Shown: one piece after another, positions 7,736-16,767 of the stretch
Layout: the number at the start of each line of letters is the position of its first letter
Numbering within the stretch: the first letter of the stretch is position 1
Origin: Candidatus Saccharimonadota bacterium
GTDB taxonomy: Bacteria > Patescibacteriota > Saccharimonadia > Saccharimonadales > AWTP1-31
Reading direction: 5' to 3'
Assembly: GCA_003962975.1 (NCBI GenBank)
Contig: RXKC01000010.1
Span: 1 to 41,720 of the forward strand
DNA: 41,720 nucleotides
Notes under the pieces: model-generated
Databases searched by the model: none
Seen by the model: only the letters and a program-made list of their open reading frames with translations
What the model was told of the DNA's origin: nothing
Translations under genes and position numbers: made by a program

Positions 7736-9379
7736 TTAAACGTTCTTAGATTTCTTGACGTCACTTTTCAGGCTATCTTTCGGTTCATTCGACGGCGAGG
7801 CATTAAACGCCTCTTGATTGGAACCGCCACCGTTAGAGTTACCGCCAGCAATGCGACCTATAACACTATTGAGAGAGGCCCTCGGCTCAAACACGCCATC
7901 ATATATAGAATCTTCTCTTACTCGTCTGAAAGCTTCCACTTCTTGATCTATGCCCACTTCATCAAGCATTGTTTGACGAGAGATAGCACCGATATTATGT
8001 AAATCAAAGATCAGTTGGCTATAGTTCGGGTTGAAATCTAGGGCCACCCGCCTGGGTTTAAACTCCATGAAGGGATAGCCTTTTAAAACGTCGTTGCGTT
8101 GCCATATGATTTCAATCACATGATCCATGATTGAATCACGAATAAGGTCGCGGCGAGCTTCCATACCGGCAGCGATCACTTTGAAAAGTTTGGACGAATC
8201 GTCGAGTGGCGATCCGGAGCTGTATGCCCCAGTGGCTAAGATCTGGAAAAGTCTGGCCGTAATGCGAGAATCGAAAATGTTGTGGCGTTCAGCCCTGAGA
8301 GTATGATCATTCTTTTTGGTAATAATCTCGACCTCAATACGATGGTCTGTGATCATCAGAGAGTTCCGCGAATTAGAATTTAACTTAGCGGCAACACCTG
8401 ACAACTCGGCCTCAGTGGCTGGTTTCTTATCATCGCCTTTTTTTACAAGAACAATACAGTTTAGGTTACCAAGAATATCTGAACGGTCAGATTCCCTAAG
8501 GTTATGTTTAAGATCGAGAAGTTCGAATACTGAAGTTAATCTTACATCGGCGAACCTCTGATACGAGGGCCTTGTCATGGTGATCCGCCAAACATTGTCA
8601 GGGTTTAGAACAAAAAGCCGGTTCTCTAAGTTGACACTGCGGCCGACCAGGTTTTGTATCTCCATCAACTCAAATGAGGACGGGTCGTACTTTTGGGTAA
8701 AGAGAGCGGTCACATTCTGATCAGAGGCATTCACGCCAGACAACGAGTTTTCGATACTTTTAGCTTCCTCTAAAGAATCTGCGATGTACACAAGTTTTTC
8801 ATCGCCAAAAAGGAAATCCCCAACCGGGACGACCTTGAGAGGGTCAAGGAGTGACAAGCCGGTCGGGACAAGAAGATTGTAAACCTTTTTGTTTTGACGA
8901 CCACTCTCCCTGATACCTTTGACACGATAAGATTTGCGACCCCATTTAACGGCAACATAGCATTGGGAAACGATAAAAAGTTCCCGCCAGATTTCCCTCA
9001 TCCGATTGATAATATCTAGATCATCAAGGATTTGTGATGAAATGTTATCTAAATCATCATCGCCGCATTCTATGGAAACCTTTTGAAAAGCTAGTTGCTC
9101 GGTAACTTCTACAGCGTTAGAAACAACATCATCATATCTGGCGGCGTCTGCTGCTACCCGAAACTGATCGAAGATGCCTTCCGGTATCGTGTATCTGTCC
9201 TGATTAAAAATGGTACTACTGCGTCGGCGAGGCGAACCACCCCAAGAGTTTACGAACCGTTCGACCCTGGCAAACTCTGCTCGTTCCTTTAGAATTTCTT
9301 TGACAGCGGCATCGCTCAGGTCGGATTCGTTAATGAACCCAACCTCTCCTTCTATGTCATCGAAACCACTCTCAACCAT
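7736..9379 (-). CDS. Portal protein
   Basis: The protein has 547 residues with AAAGGGG before the ATG. It forms the dodecameric ring at one capsid vertex through which DNA is pumped. Length (about 450-550 is usual), position directly downstream of the terminase and the segments FVNSWGGSPRRRSSTIF, REIWRELFIVSQCYVAVKWG, GLSLLDPLKVVPVGDFLFG, NPDNVWRITMTRPSYQRFADVRL and a long C-terminal helical part ending in a Gly/Asn/Ser-rich tail all fit. The stretch around VSQCYVAVKWGRKSY matches the clip/stem side of portals in related phages. Confident by position and size. Confidence 0.85.
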   Translation of the reverse strand: MVESGFDDIEGEVGFINESDLSDAAVKEILKERAEFARVERFVNSWGGSPRRRSSTIFNQDRYTIPEGIFDQFRVAADAARYDDVVSNAVEVTEQLAFQKVSIECGDDDLDNISSQILDDLDIINRMREIWRELFIVSQCYVAVKWGRKSYRVKGIRESGRQNKKVYNLLVPTGLSLLDPLKVVPVGDFLFGDEKLVYIADSLEEAKSIENSLSGVNASDQNVTALFTQKYDPSSFELMEIQNLVGRSVNLENRLFVLNPDNVWRITMTRPSYQRFADVRLTSVFELLDLKHNLRESDRSDILGNLNCIVLVKKGDDKKPATEAELSGVAAKLNSNSRNSLMITDHRIEVEIITKKNDHTLRAERHNIFDSRITARLFQILATGAYSSGSPLDDSSKLFKVIAAGMEARRDLIRDSIMDHVIEIIWQRNDVLKGYPFMEFKPRRVALDFNPNYSQLIFDLHNIGAISRQTMLDEVGIDQEVEAFRRVREDSIYDGVFEPRASLNSVIGRIAGGNSNGGGSNQEAFNASPSNEPKDSLKSDVKKSKNV

Positions 9380-9382
9380 TTT

Positions 9383-9682
9383 CTACCCCTTTGTGGTGGT
9401 TTCCCACTCAAATTGCTCGACCGAGCTTATGCGACTCCAAATTTTGAATTGTTCTGTCATTTCTGCCAGGAAAGGATCTAGAGAATCTAGCCTGAACCTG
9501 TTGAACTTCGGGTTTGGTGATTTTATAATCCCTTGTCTCAGGATGCTTGCCCGCGCCCTATATGCGGAAATTGTTCTCAATATTTCTTTAATATCGTCGC
9601 ACTCGTGGAAACCATAGCATTCTTTAAGGTATCCTATGATCTCACTTCTGTATTGTTCTATCTTCTCGTCGGCTGCATCCAT
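9383..9682 (-). CDS. Small helical protein between terminase and portal
   Basis: The protein has 99 residues and is almost wholly helical and charged (DEKIEQYRSEIIGYLKECYGFHEC, DDIKEILRTISAYRARASILRQGI, LDPFLAEMTEQFKIWSRI). It ends three bases before the portal start, so the two are probably co-translated. Small helical open frames at this place are common in actinophages but usually unnamed. A role in terminase-portal docking is conceivable but not shown. Confidence 0.6.
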   Translation of the reverse strand: MDAADEKIEQYRSEIIGYLKECYGFHECDDIKEILRTISAYRARASILRQGIIKSPNPKFNRFRLDSLDPFLAEMTEQFKIWSRISSVEQFEWETTTKG

Positions 9683-9721
9683 CTGAAATGTAACTCTTTC
9701 TATCTCGATATTAACGTCAAA

Positions 9722-12700
9722 TCAGAAAATAATCATATCTGGTGGCGTCCATAGTTGGTCATGGCTAGCTATGATTTCTTCGACAAAATGCGTTTGATGA
9801 CTGAGACAAGCCATCCGCATAGCGTCAAGTGTGTGCATTCCTTGTTTTCTTCTTGTCGTCTTACCGTAATGATCAACACCAGATCTCGCGTTTTTCGGCG
9901 TAGACTGAAGTTCACCAATAATAGACTTATCGTACGGAAGGATCATTCTTTTTTCATCGATAAGAACGCGGACGGCATCAGTTGAAGCCTCAATGTAGGG
10001 CCTCTTAATGGCCGCTGCCATAAACCCAGCCGGGTCTAATTCGTTAATCTTAACATTGTCATCAAACCCCACAATAACCTTCTCGGAGAACCCGGCTGGT
10101 TTGATGCGATCAAGCATAAAGGCCAGGTCTTCATGCCCCTTAACTTTTTCTTTTAGGTTATCAATGAGAGGAAACCCTGCCCCTGTTGCGTCTAGGGTGA
10201 ATGCAACTGGTCTATACATTTCCATCAGGTTCATAACTACCTTAACCTGATCTTCTGGTGCCACTCTTCTCAAGAGTAACTTGGTGACAAGTTTAAGTGA
10301 AGACTTGACCTTTTTTCCGTCATTCACTTCTGCGAAAACAGTAATAGCGGTTGGCGCCACTGTATTCCCGGTAAAATAAATCGAACCGTTGCGTCTAGCC
10401 AGCCAGTTACGATGCTTAATAGTCGGGCACCAGATAGTTCTGAACTTGTGGTCAATCGTTATATTCTCAGTAAGGTCATCTAATCTAGAAGATGTTATCT
10501 CTACTAATTCGTCCTCACTAGCAGGCCCCCAGTTTTTGAGGGAAACCAGAGGAATAAGGTCGTCCGAACAAAGAGTTTCTGTTGTCTTCCATGACCAACC
10601 CTCTGCATCACCCCCGACTAGCCACTTGTGATGCGGGGTGGTCATAGCATCAAAGGACTGGCCTTTCATGTGAACCATAGTATACATACCTGTATCTTTA
10701 TACAGATCCGTTATCGTTTCCCATGAAGACCTACCGGTCGTAGGATCGATTGATAAAGACTCATCGCCAATCAAGACCTGATCATATTTGAGCCAGCCGC
10801 GCTTAGTTAAGATTTCCGTCTCGGTATCTACGCACCAGCCCAAGTCCATACCAACCCACACCCTCTCATAGTTTCTGTGAGTTGCTGGGATTTCGATTAG
10901 ATCCTCAATCGAATCGACTTCTCTAACCATAGCCTCGTCAATAAGTTCACTGTAATACTCGAACTTGTTATAATCGCTGAACACATCGTCGTCAACACAC
11001 TGCATTATCCGGTGTAAAACGAACATCGGCGAGTTGCCGTCCCCTGGGAGTCCCAAGATATTTCTCCTAAAATCAGGAGAGTCATAGCCGCCATATTCTT
11101 CTATGGCCTGTTCCCGTTGGGCTTCAGTCCAAGTCGGTCTATATGTGGCCGGAATTCTTGTAACGCTCCATGTTGAATCTTGGCCGGTGATCTTATCGTC
11201 GAAAGAATCCCCCACCCCACGAGTCACGCCATGACAGTTTGAAACGATTATTCCTTCAACACAATAACTGTGATCATCTTCAACTTCAAGATCGTAAACA
11301 TGTACCTGACCATAGTCTTCAATGCGAGTTATCGGGGACCAAAAAAGCCTATCCTCTAATTTGAATGTCTGAGGGTTTTTAAAGTCATCTATATGAGTGC
11401 ATTGAACGACGTAACCTTCCCTGCATTTTATAACCCTACCATCAATAACCCCATCATGTCCTGGTTTTTTTGAAATATTGCACACATGGTTCAATGTTTG
11501 TCCGAGAAGTTTGACATCAAGGGCTAGTTTGGGTGACACAGTGGAATATTCAAATCTCTTTCTATTTTGATTAATAGATCCATCCCCAAAATTAAGGCCA
11601 TTATACACTTGTTGGCGATGTTCCTGGCTCATTCCGAAAACCCAGGGGGCTAGCCGCTTATTAATAGCTAGACTCCCCGAGTTTATCTTCAACCATTCTG
11701 CAACGGAAGCGTTGGAGACACAGACCTTTGTACTCTTTCCAGGCCCCTTGTCATAAGACGTATTAAACCCTAGGGATTGTAACATGGTTGCTACGAGCGG
11801 GGCTTCGTCGTCGTGTAAACACCAGTATGCCCGACTATGGCGATGTCCCTTGTGAACAAAATCTACGGTATAACCTTCTGCCAAATAGAGACCATAGAGC
11901 CATAGCCATAAATGATCACTGGTGTCAATAGTGTGATTACGAGGAATTTTTTTTTCCATAGCCGGTGGCGACGAAGGTTCCGTTACAACGATAGGACTGG
12001 ACCAGCAAGATTCAATCTTGTCATCTAGTGTGAATTTGTCAACCTCTAGCCATTGTGGATCAGGAAACTCTGGGCCACGTCTTTTCTTATTTCTTACATA
12101 GAACTTATGACCCGGAGTCGTAACTAGGCCATCGCAACCTTGCCCAATTGTCTTAACGCAATCTTGAATGCCATTATCGAACACGTTAAGAACCTTCTTC
12201 CACCGGTTCTTATGTGTCCACACCATGTCGCCAACTTTAATATCTTGGATATACTTCCATCCGTTATCGGTTAGAACGTATTGATTTTCAGCTACACATC
12301 TCCACCGGGAATCAGGGTGGTCTTTCACGGTCGAAGTTATTTCTGTCCAACCCGCCTCGCCGTAATCCTGGGCCTCGTCATGTTCTAACCAGATCGGGTG
12401 GATGCCTTTCACGCCGGTCCCGTCGTGGTGAGGGATTCGCCCCATCATTCGTGCCCCGTTAGCGAAATTAACATGGAAGGGTCGATGTTTTATTCTTCCT
12501 TGCAGCATTTCCCGTGCGAGCTTATTTCTCGTGTAAAGAATCTCGATGTTATCGGTAACAGCCTGAAGATGGATGGCCTCAGGTGCTGTGATAACCATCT
12601 CATTACCGGGGTGGATAAAAGGAAAAGCGAAGGCCCGAAGGCTGATCGAGCGGCTCTTCCCTACCGATCTAGCTCCAGCATCAATCGTCTTGTTTTCCGC

Positions 12701-12856
12701 ATTTCGCCACCAAGACACCTGAAAGGGCCAGGCCCTAAAGATTCCGTCAGGTCTTGTATCGTCGATCAAACAAAACTCGGCAAGATCAAGGCCGCTTTCA
12801 TCTTGTGTGAGAGCGAAAAGGTAACATTCTGCTTCTGAAAGCGGTTCATAAATCAT
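9722..12856 (-). CDS. terL: Terminase large subunit interrupted by two inteins
   Basis: The 1044-residue precursor would splice to about 533 residues, a normal TerL size. The start ATG overlaps the upstream stop (ATGA). ATPase motifs are Walker A GARSVGKS (61-68) and Walker B IWLEHDEAQ with D160-E161. The RNase H-like nuclease has Asp in GMDLGW (671), LDATGAG (889) and HTLDAM (1011). Intein 1 occupies 187-540 and intein 2 occupies 675-831. Removing both restores smooth TerL sequence (..DSRWR-CHGVTRG.. and ..GMDLGW-TVAPTAITVF..). TerL cuts concatemeric DNA and drives it through the portal using ATP, so packaging depends on both splicing events. Confidence 0.93.
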   Translation of the reverse strand: MIYEPLSEAECYLFALTQDESGLDLAEFCLIDDTRPDGIFRAWPFQVSWWRNAENKTIDAGARSVGKSRSISLRAFAFPFIHPGNEMVITAPEAIHLQAVTDNIEILYTRNKLAREMLQGRIKHRPFHVNFANGARMMGRIPHHDGTGVKGIHPIWLEHDEAQDYGEAGWTEITSTVKDHPDSRWRCVAENQYVLTDNGWKYIQDIKVGDMVWTHKNRWKKVLNVFDNGIQDCVKTIGQGCDGLVTTPGHKFYVRNKKRRGPEFPDPQWLEVDKFTLDDKIESCWSSPIVVTEPSSPPAMEKKIPRNHTIDTSDHLWLWLYGLYLAEGYTVDFVHKGHRHSRAYWCLHDDEAPLVATMLQSLGFNTSYDKGPGKSTKVCVSNASVAEWLKINSGSLAINKRLAPWVFGMSQEHRQQVYNGLNFGDGSINQNRKRFEYSTVSPKLALDVKLLGQTLNHVCNISKKPGHDGVIDGRVIKCREGYVVQCTHIDDFKNPQTFKLEDRLFWSPITRIEDYGQVHVYDLEVEDDHSYCVEGIIVSNCHGVTRGVGDSFDDKITGQDSTWSVTRIPATYRPTWTEAQREQAIEEYGGYDSPDFRRNILGLPGDGNSPMFVLHRIMQCVDDDVFSDYNKFEYYSELIDEAMVREVDSIEDLIEIPATHRNYERVWVGMDLGWCVDTETEILTKRGWLKYDQVLIGDESLSIDPTTGRSSWETITDLYKDTGMYTMVHMKGQSFDAMTTPHHKWLVGGDAEGWSWKTTETLCSDDLIPLVSLKNWGPASEDELVEITSSRLDDLTENITIDHKFRTIWCPTIKHRNWLARRNGSIYFTGNTVAPTAITVFAEVNDGKKVKSSLKLVTKLLLRRVAPEDQVKVVMNLMEMYRPVAFTLDATGAGFPLIDNLKEKVKGHEDLAFMLDRIKPAGFSEKVIVGFDDNVKINELDPAGFMAAAIKRPYIEASTDAVRVLIDEKRMILPYDKSIIGELQSTPKNARSGVDHYGKTTRRKQGMHTLDAMRMACLSHQTHFVEEIIASHDQLWTPPDMIIF
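10364..10834 (-). mobile_element. Mini-intein without endonuclease in TerL nuclease motif
   Basis: It spans 157 residues (precursor 675-831). It starts with CVDTETEILTKRGWLKYDQV, has a block B-like FDAMTTPHHKWLV, and ends in FRTIWCPTIKHRNWLARRNG followed by SIYFTGN, with Thr as +1 residue. No LAGLIDADG or HNH motif is present, so it is either ancestrally small or has lost its endonuclease. The penultimate residue is Gly instead of His. It splits the catalytic-Asp motif GMDLGW from its following strand, so the nuclease should be inactive before splicing. Confidence 0.9.
11237..12298 (-). mobile_element. Large intein with LAGLIDADG-type endonuclease in TerL
   Basis: It spans 354 residues (precursor 187-540). 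Block A is CVAENQYVLTDNGWKYIQDIKVGD, block B GCDGLVTTPGHKFYV, and the C-terminal block VHVYDLEVEDDHSYCVEGIIVSN followed by Cys as the +1 residue. The usual penultimate His is Ser here. A degenerate pair of LAGLIDADG helices is visible: WLYGLYLAEGY (about 319-329) and VYNGLNFGDGSI (about 417-428), separated by about 90 residues as in active enzymes. The insertion lies between Walker B and the next ATPase motif, a conserved site favoured by inteins. Confidence 0.92.
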
Positions 12857-13350
12857 TTAACTTTAATCCATTTCTTGGAGGAAAGGAGAGAAAACCAGTG
12901 TGTAGCTGTTTCCGGTGAAGAGGTTAAATATCTATCTATAGAAGCAAGTATTTTAGCTATCCTGTATTCAAGGAAAAAGGCCGGGTCTTTGCCGAACGCT
13001 TTAGCTATCGCTTCCATGTCTTTGAACGTAGGCTCGCGCAAACCCCGTTTCATGTTATAAATCTTGTTATGCGAGATATTGGTTTTCGCTACCATATCGC
13101 TGATAGATCTATCACCCCAAAGGATGTTCAGCGCATCAACGAAATTCAACTCGGAAAATTCTGTTCCAAGCAACTGTGTTGCATCGGAAATTCCGTGTTT
13201 CTTATTATAATTGGACCCGGCTACGTTACCAGCTATAGCCCTAAGAATGCCAGGTTCACCGGCTATAATAGACGCCCAATCTATGGAGTTAACATCTGGG
13301 TATTTGCCTCGAATATATTTGAGTTTTTTATCCCATGTTTTATCGTTCAT
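12853..13350 (-). CDS. XRE-type helix-turn-helix protein upstream of TerL
   Basis: The protein has 165 residues; its TGA overlaps the TerL ATG. A helix-turn-helix of the XRE/Cro kind covers about residues 70-125 (RSISDMVAKTNISHNKIYNMKRGLREPTFKDMEAIAKAFGKDPAFFLEY), with the recognition helix around NISHNKIYNMKRG. Placed immediately before terL, it could bind DNA at the packaging site (small-terminase-like) or regulate the operon. The sequence alone does not decide. The upstream ribosome-binding site (AGGGGTACTTT...) is distant and weak. Confidence 0.7.
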   Translation of the reverse strand: MNDKTWDKKLKYIRGKYPDVNSIDWASIIAGEPGILRAIAGNVAGSNYNKKHGISDATQLLGTEFSELNFVDALNILWGDRSISDMVAKTNISHNKIYNMKRGLREPTFKDMEAIAKAFGKDPAFFLEYRIAKILASIDRYLTSSPETATHWFSLLSSKKWIKVK

Positions 13351-13364
13351 AAAATAAAGTACCC

Positions 13365-14036
13365 CTAGTTATTGAGTTCTGTTCTGATCCAGATCTTTTG
13401 CTCTGTGCGAAAGGCCTCATCTAGGGCGTCTAATTCAACAAATTTTTCTTCCAGCCATTCGAACACATCGGCTTCATGACATTTAAACTCTGATCGCTCT
13501 GTAGGGGTGCTATTCTTATGCAACGTATAAAGCCCCTCTAACTCTTTCCAAAGAGTGTATGCTTTGATGATCTGTTCATTCCGATGAATACCGAATTGTT
13601 CCGCTCTCAATTTAAGGTTCTCAAAGAAATCAGCCGTGTTAAGTCCCTTGTTGGCATCACGAGATTTCTTGTCTACGCCGAGTGCTGCCTTGAGTTCCCT
13701 GATCTCCTTGGAATAAAGTTGGATCATGTTCTCAAGTTTGAGTTGAGGGTTCCCGTCATAGTCAAGGCCGCCTGTAAGAAGCCATTGGCCCCACCGGAAA
13801 CACATTACTTCATGCAATAGAACTCTGTCTAACTCAAGAAGATCAGATACGTTTGTGAATTTGTTATCGGTCTGGTACCTGTCCCTTTTGTCTTCGTAGA
13901 AAGTGACCTCAGCTTCGGTCATGAGAGGAATTGGTGAACCAGATGGGCTGACCGTGGAGAACGATTTAGACGGTTTGTTTTCTTTAATGAAATCGAAATC
14001 GTCATCCTCATTAAACGATGCTTTTGGTTTAGGCAT
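13365..14036 (-). CDS. Probable terminase small subunit
   Basis: The protein has 223 residues, with AGGAGG seven bases before the ATG. An acidic, disordered N-terminus is followed by a helical core: TEAEVTFYEDKRDRYQTDN, FTNVSDLLELDRVLLHEVMCFRWGQWLLTGG, a basic/acidic helix QLYSKEIRELKAALGVDKKSRD, and FFENLKLRAEQFGIHRNEQ. This core resembles proteins found just before TerL in actinophages (NVSDLL.LDRLL...RW..WL, ALG.D...R). Small terminases recognise pac or cos DNA as oligomeric rings. It lacks a clear helix-turn-helix, and the next gene may share that job. Confidence 0.62.
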   Translation of the reverse strand: MPKPKASFNEDDDFDFIKENKPSKSFSTVSPSGSPIPLMTEAEVTFYEDKRDRYQTDNKFTNVSDLLELDRVLLHEVMCFRWGQWLLTGGLDYDGNPQLKLENMIQLYSKEIRELKAALGVDKKSRDANKGLNTADFFENLKLRAEQFGIHRNEQIIKAYTLWKELEGLYTLHKNSTPTERSEFKCHEADVFEWLEEKFVELDALDEAFRTEQKIWIRTELNN

Positions 14037-14053
14037 TCAGGCACCTCCTACCA

Positions 14054-15091
14054 CTATAGTAATGACTCAAATACTTCAAGGTATTTGAGTCGCATTTTCT
14101 TCCAGTCAAGTTCATCAGCTAATTCGTTCATGTGATCAGATAGTTTTCCAAAGAGGTTTTCATCACCGGCCAACTCATCAATCTTCTCAGCCAGTTTAAT
14201 TGGGTCTGTCTCGTTAATGTCAATCATTGTTTTTGTCATGATTTGTTTAGAAACATGCGTGTCGACAAGGACCCCTTCGGGTAACCACTCTGTTTGTGGA
14301 GAAACCTTGGATGAAATCACGACCATCCCGGCAGAAGCCGCTTCATTCATGGGGAGACACAATCCACCAAATTTACGCGGCATAACAAAGGCATCATGAT
14401 CGCCGTAAAGATCTGAATAGTTATCAGGTTTACCGAAGTTGATAATTGTTTTGACTAGAGGCGCTGTGACCTCAATATGCTTTTGGGTCTTCACCTCCAA
14501 CGAAACATCTGACTTCACGTGTCTCATCGCCTCTATGAGAGTCAAAGTCCCATTGCGATCCTCTACTGCCGGGGTACCGGCTGTGTGTAGAATCTTTCTC
14601 AATTTGTCGCGTCTTTTGAACGGGACTGCCTCTCGATTAACCGGGACTGGTAGATGCTCCACTCTTGTCGGAAACCGTTGTTTAACTTCATCCAGATGCC
14701 ATGTCGATGGGCTAGCGAGAAGATCCGGGAAAGGTAGGTTTTTATGATAAAGGAAATCAAGGAACTCATAGTTAAATTGTTGTACCGTCTTGACACCCAT
14801 TTCTTTGGCCTTGATGTAAAGATAGTAACTGTAGGGCGTTTCGCAGGTAAAAACTATGTCTAGATCTTCTAGGAATTCATCAACAACCGGATCGTGAAAA
14901 ATTTCGACACCAGGGTAGCGACCATCATGCCAAACTACACCATTAGGATACATCTCGGCGTTTGGTCGCTGCCCGGAACAGTGCGATAAATCCACTACAA
15001 GAACCTTGGATGGGTTCATGTGGCGATAGAATTCGTATGTCTGAATACCAAGTCCCGTTCTGTCTGCCCTAGCGATAAGCCCTATTCGCAT
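14054..15091 (-). CDS. GT-B glycosyltransferase (GT4-like)
   Basis: The protein has 345 residues. The start overlaps the upstream stop (TGATG). The N-terminus MRIGLIARADRTGLGIQTYEFYRHM has the Gly-rich acceptor-side loop of GT-B enzymes. The C-terminal Rossmann half carries KILHTAGTPAVEDRNGTLTLIEAM and DAFVMPRKFGGLCLPMNEAASAGMVVISS, the nucleotide-sugar binding E-x7-E-like element (GGLCLPMNEA) of retaining GT4 enzymes. It transfers a sugar from a nucleotide donor to an unknown acceptor. It is the last gene of a coupled glycosylation cluster beside the packaging genes. Confidence 0.85.
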   Translation of the reverse strand: MRIGLIARADRTGLGIQTYEFYRHMNPSKVLVVDLSHCSGQRPNAEMYPNGVVWHDGRYPGVEIFHDPVVDEFLEDLDIVFTCETPYSYYLYIKAKEMGVKTVQQFNYEFLDFLYHKNLPFPDLLASPSTWHLDEVKQRFPTRVEHLPVPVNREAVPFKRRDKLRKILHTAGTPAVEDRNGTLTLIEAMRHVKSDVSLEVKTQKHIEVTAPLVKTIINFGKPDNYSDLYGDHDAFVMPRKFGGLCLPMNEAASAGMVVISSKVSPQTEWLPEGVLVDTHVSKQIMTKTMIDINETDPIKLAEKIDELAGDENLFGKLSDHMNELADELDWKKMRLKYLEVFESLL

Positions 15092-16767
15092 CAGAAAACC
15101 ATTCCATATTTTTCTTCGTCGCCTCGACCGTCGAGATTCGTTGATCGTTTCATGGCGTTAGGATCAGGGGTGTACATCCACAGTTTAAAATCAGCCCAGG
15201 CAGGGCGTCCTCTATCCGTGTATGCACTATGTACGATTCCGTGCATCACATCCTCAATCATTGTTTTGGCTTCGGGTGAAAAATGATCTGAAAGAATTTT
15301 CTGGTAGAAGTTCTTTCTGCTAACGTGCGGTCTCTGCGACCATTGCACTGTTTTCATCATAGGTACAGTATTAATCTCTATTGGTGCGGTATCTAGCATC
15401 ATGTGTTCATGTTCTACTAAGATATGAGTTTCGTGATGGAGCCTCACAACATCGGCTAACTCTGCCGCAACATTATGAACGATGCCCTCGAAATCAATAG
15501 AGCCACAAAGAGGCGTGTCATGTTCGACGTAAAGAATTGTTGGCGTTCTAACATTTTCTAAGGCCTTGCGAGTCATACCGGACTGATGCATGTGTTCCGT
15601 AAAGAGAATCGGTACAACATTCATGTAGTCAGAATTGATCATCCAAAGAAGATTGCCAACGTATTCCTCATACTGTTCTCGCAGATATTCTTGTTCCTCT
15701 CTAATGCCGTCGATCATTATAATGATCTCAGAATGTGGGAGTCTTTCCCTAATCGAATCGAGGGTTTCTCTAATGATATCCAGACTCGGATGTCTACGAA
15801 TGGGGCTGGTTGAAACCAGAACCGTTAGATTATCCAGTAGGTAGTTTCCGTAACTTTCTGCCCCAGAAATTCTTTTAATGTCTTCATGCAAATGATAGAC
15901 GAATTCTCGCTTATAGTTCTGCCACCAGGAGAAGCATACGTTGGCGTTGTGCCTCCAGCGGTTCAGAAGTTTAGCAATGTTACCACCGACATGTTCCCAG
16001 TCATTAATCATCTCAAACGGAAGATCTTCTGAGCCGAAAAGCTTCTGCCAATACCGGTCACGTCTACCGTCCGGGGTTTCAGCATCCGCCAGTGGAATAC
16101 GCCCCAGCTCGAGGGTTTCAAAGAAACGAAATGAATCTACTGTGCATGGACCGGACGGACATGGGATTATTTTAGCCCCAATAATTCCAGCGTAATACTC
16201 GTTGTGGTCCAGCCCTTCGGAAAAGCCTTGTGTTGTAATAATTCTTTTGTTTATGTCAGTAGATTCGATACCAGCAATGCATTCGTCTCTGCGCCTGTGC
16301 GTTTGCTGACCAGCGAAGAACACATCAACAGGCGGCGTTCGACCGGCTTCATCTGCCTTAATCTTCTGTTGAGAAGAAATGGTTGCGGTCGGAAATCCCT
16401 CACCAATGTAGCGATCAACGTTGCTTAAATCCTTATCAAAATGAGGTGTCATAAGGTAGATGATCTTATTGGGATGCTTAACCTCATGAACCGGGAAAAC
16501 ACCCTGTTCGTCACTTGTAAGAATCAGAACAACCCAATCGAGTCGTTCGATGTCCTTATTGATCTCGTCAACTTTATCAGCGTGTGATCCGGCCGGAACT
16601 ACTAAAACACATCCGTTTTTAACGTCTTCCATTTTTGCCGGCCGGAAGGCCACGCCATTAACAGGCCACCAAACTTCACCGCATAGAGCGTCCTGAAGAA
16701 AATCCTGATCCCAGTACCCTCGGGATGGGATTCCTTCAACGTAGCTTTTGAAAACGAGTTGAATCAT
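15091..16767 (-). CDS. Two-domain glycosyltransferase (GT47/exostosin-like plus GT2-like)
   Basis: The protein has 558 residues from the ATG at 16767, which overlaps the upstream TGA (ATGA). Residues about 1-290 look like a GT-B enzyme of the exostosin type: DVFFAGQQTHRRRDECI and the motif CTVDSFRFFETLELGRIPLAD, where the Phe-Glu..Gly.IPL element contacts the donor sugar. Residues about 315-558 look like a GT-A enzyme: LTVLVSTSPIRRHPSLDIIRETLDSI, a SEIIIMIDG strand and ILYVEHDTPLC with a DxD-like EHD. The fusion may add two sugars in succession. Acceptor unknown. Confidence 0.78.
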   Translation of the reverse strand: MIQLVFKSYVEGIPSRGYWDQDFLQDALCGEVWWPVNGVAFRPAKMEDVKNGCVLVVPAGSHADKVDEINKDIERLDWVVLILTSDEQGVFPVHEVKHPNKIIYLMTPHFDKDLSNVDRYIGEGFPTATISSQQKIKADEAGRTPPVDVFFAGQQTHRRRDECIAGIESTDINKRIITTQGFSEGLDHNEYYAGIIGAKIIPCPSGPCTVDSFRFFETLELGRIPLADAETPDGRRDRYWQKLFGSEDLPFEMINDWEHVGGNIAKLLNRWRHNANVCFSWWQNYKREFVYHLHEDIKRISGAESYGNYLLDNLTVLVSTSPIRRHPSLDIIRETLDSIRERLPHSEIIIMIDGIREEQEYLREQYEEYVGNLLWMINSDYMNVVPILFTEHMHQSGMTRKALENVRTPTILYVEHDTPLCGSIDFEGIVHNVAAELADVVRLHHETHILVEHEHMMLDTAPIEINTVPMMKTVQWSQRPHVSRKNFYQKILSDHFSPEAKTMIEDVMHGIVHSAYTDRGRPAWADFKLWMYTPDPNAMKRSTNLDGRGDEEKYGMVF

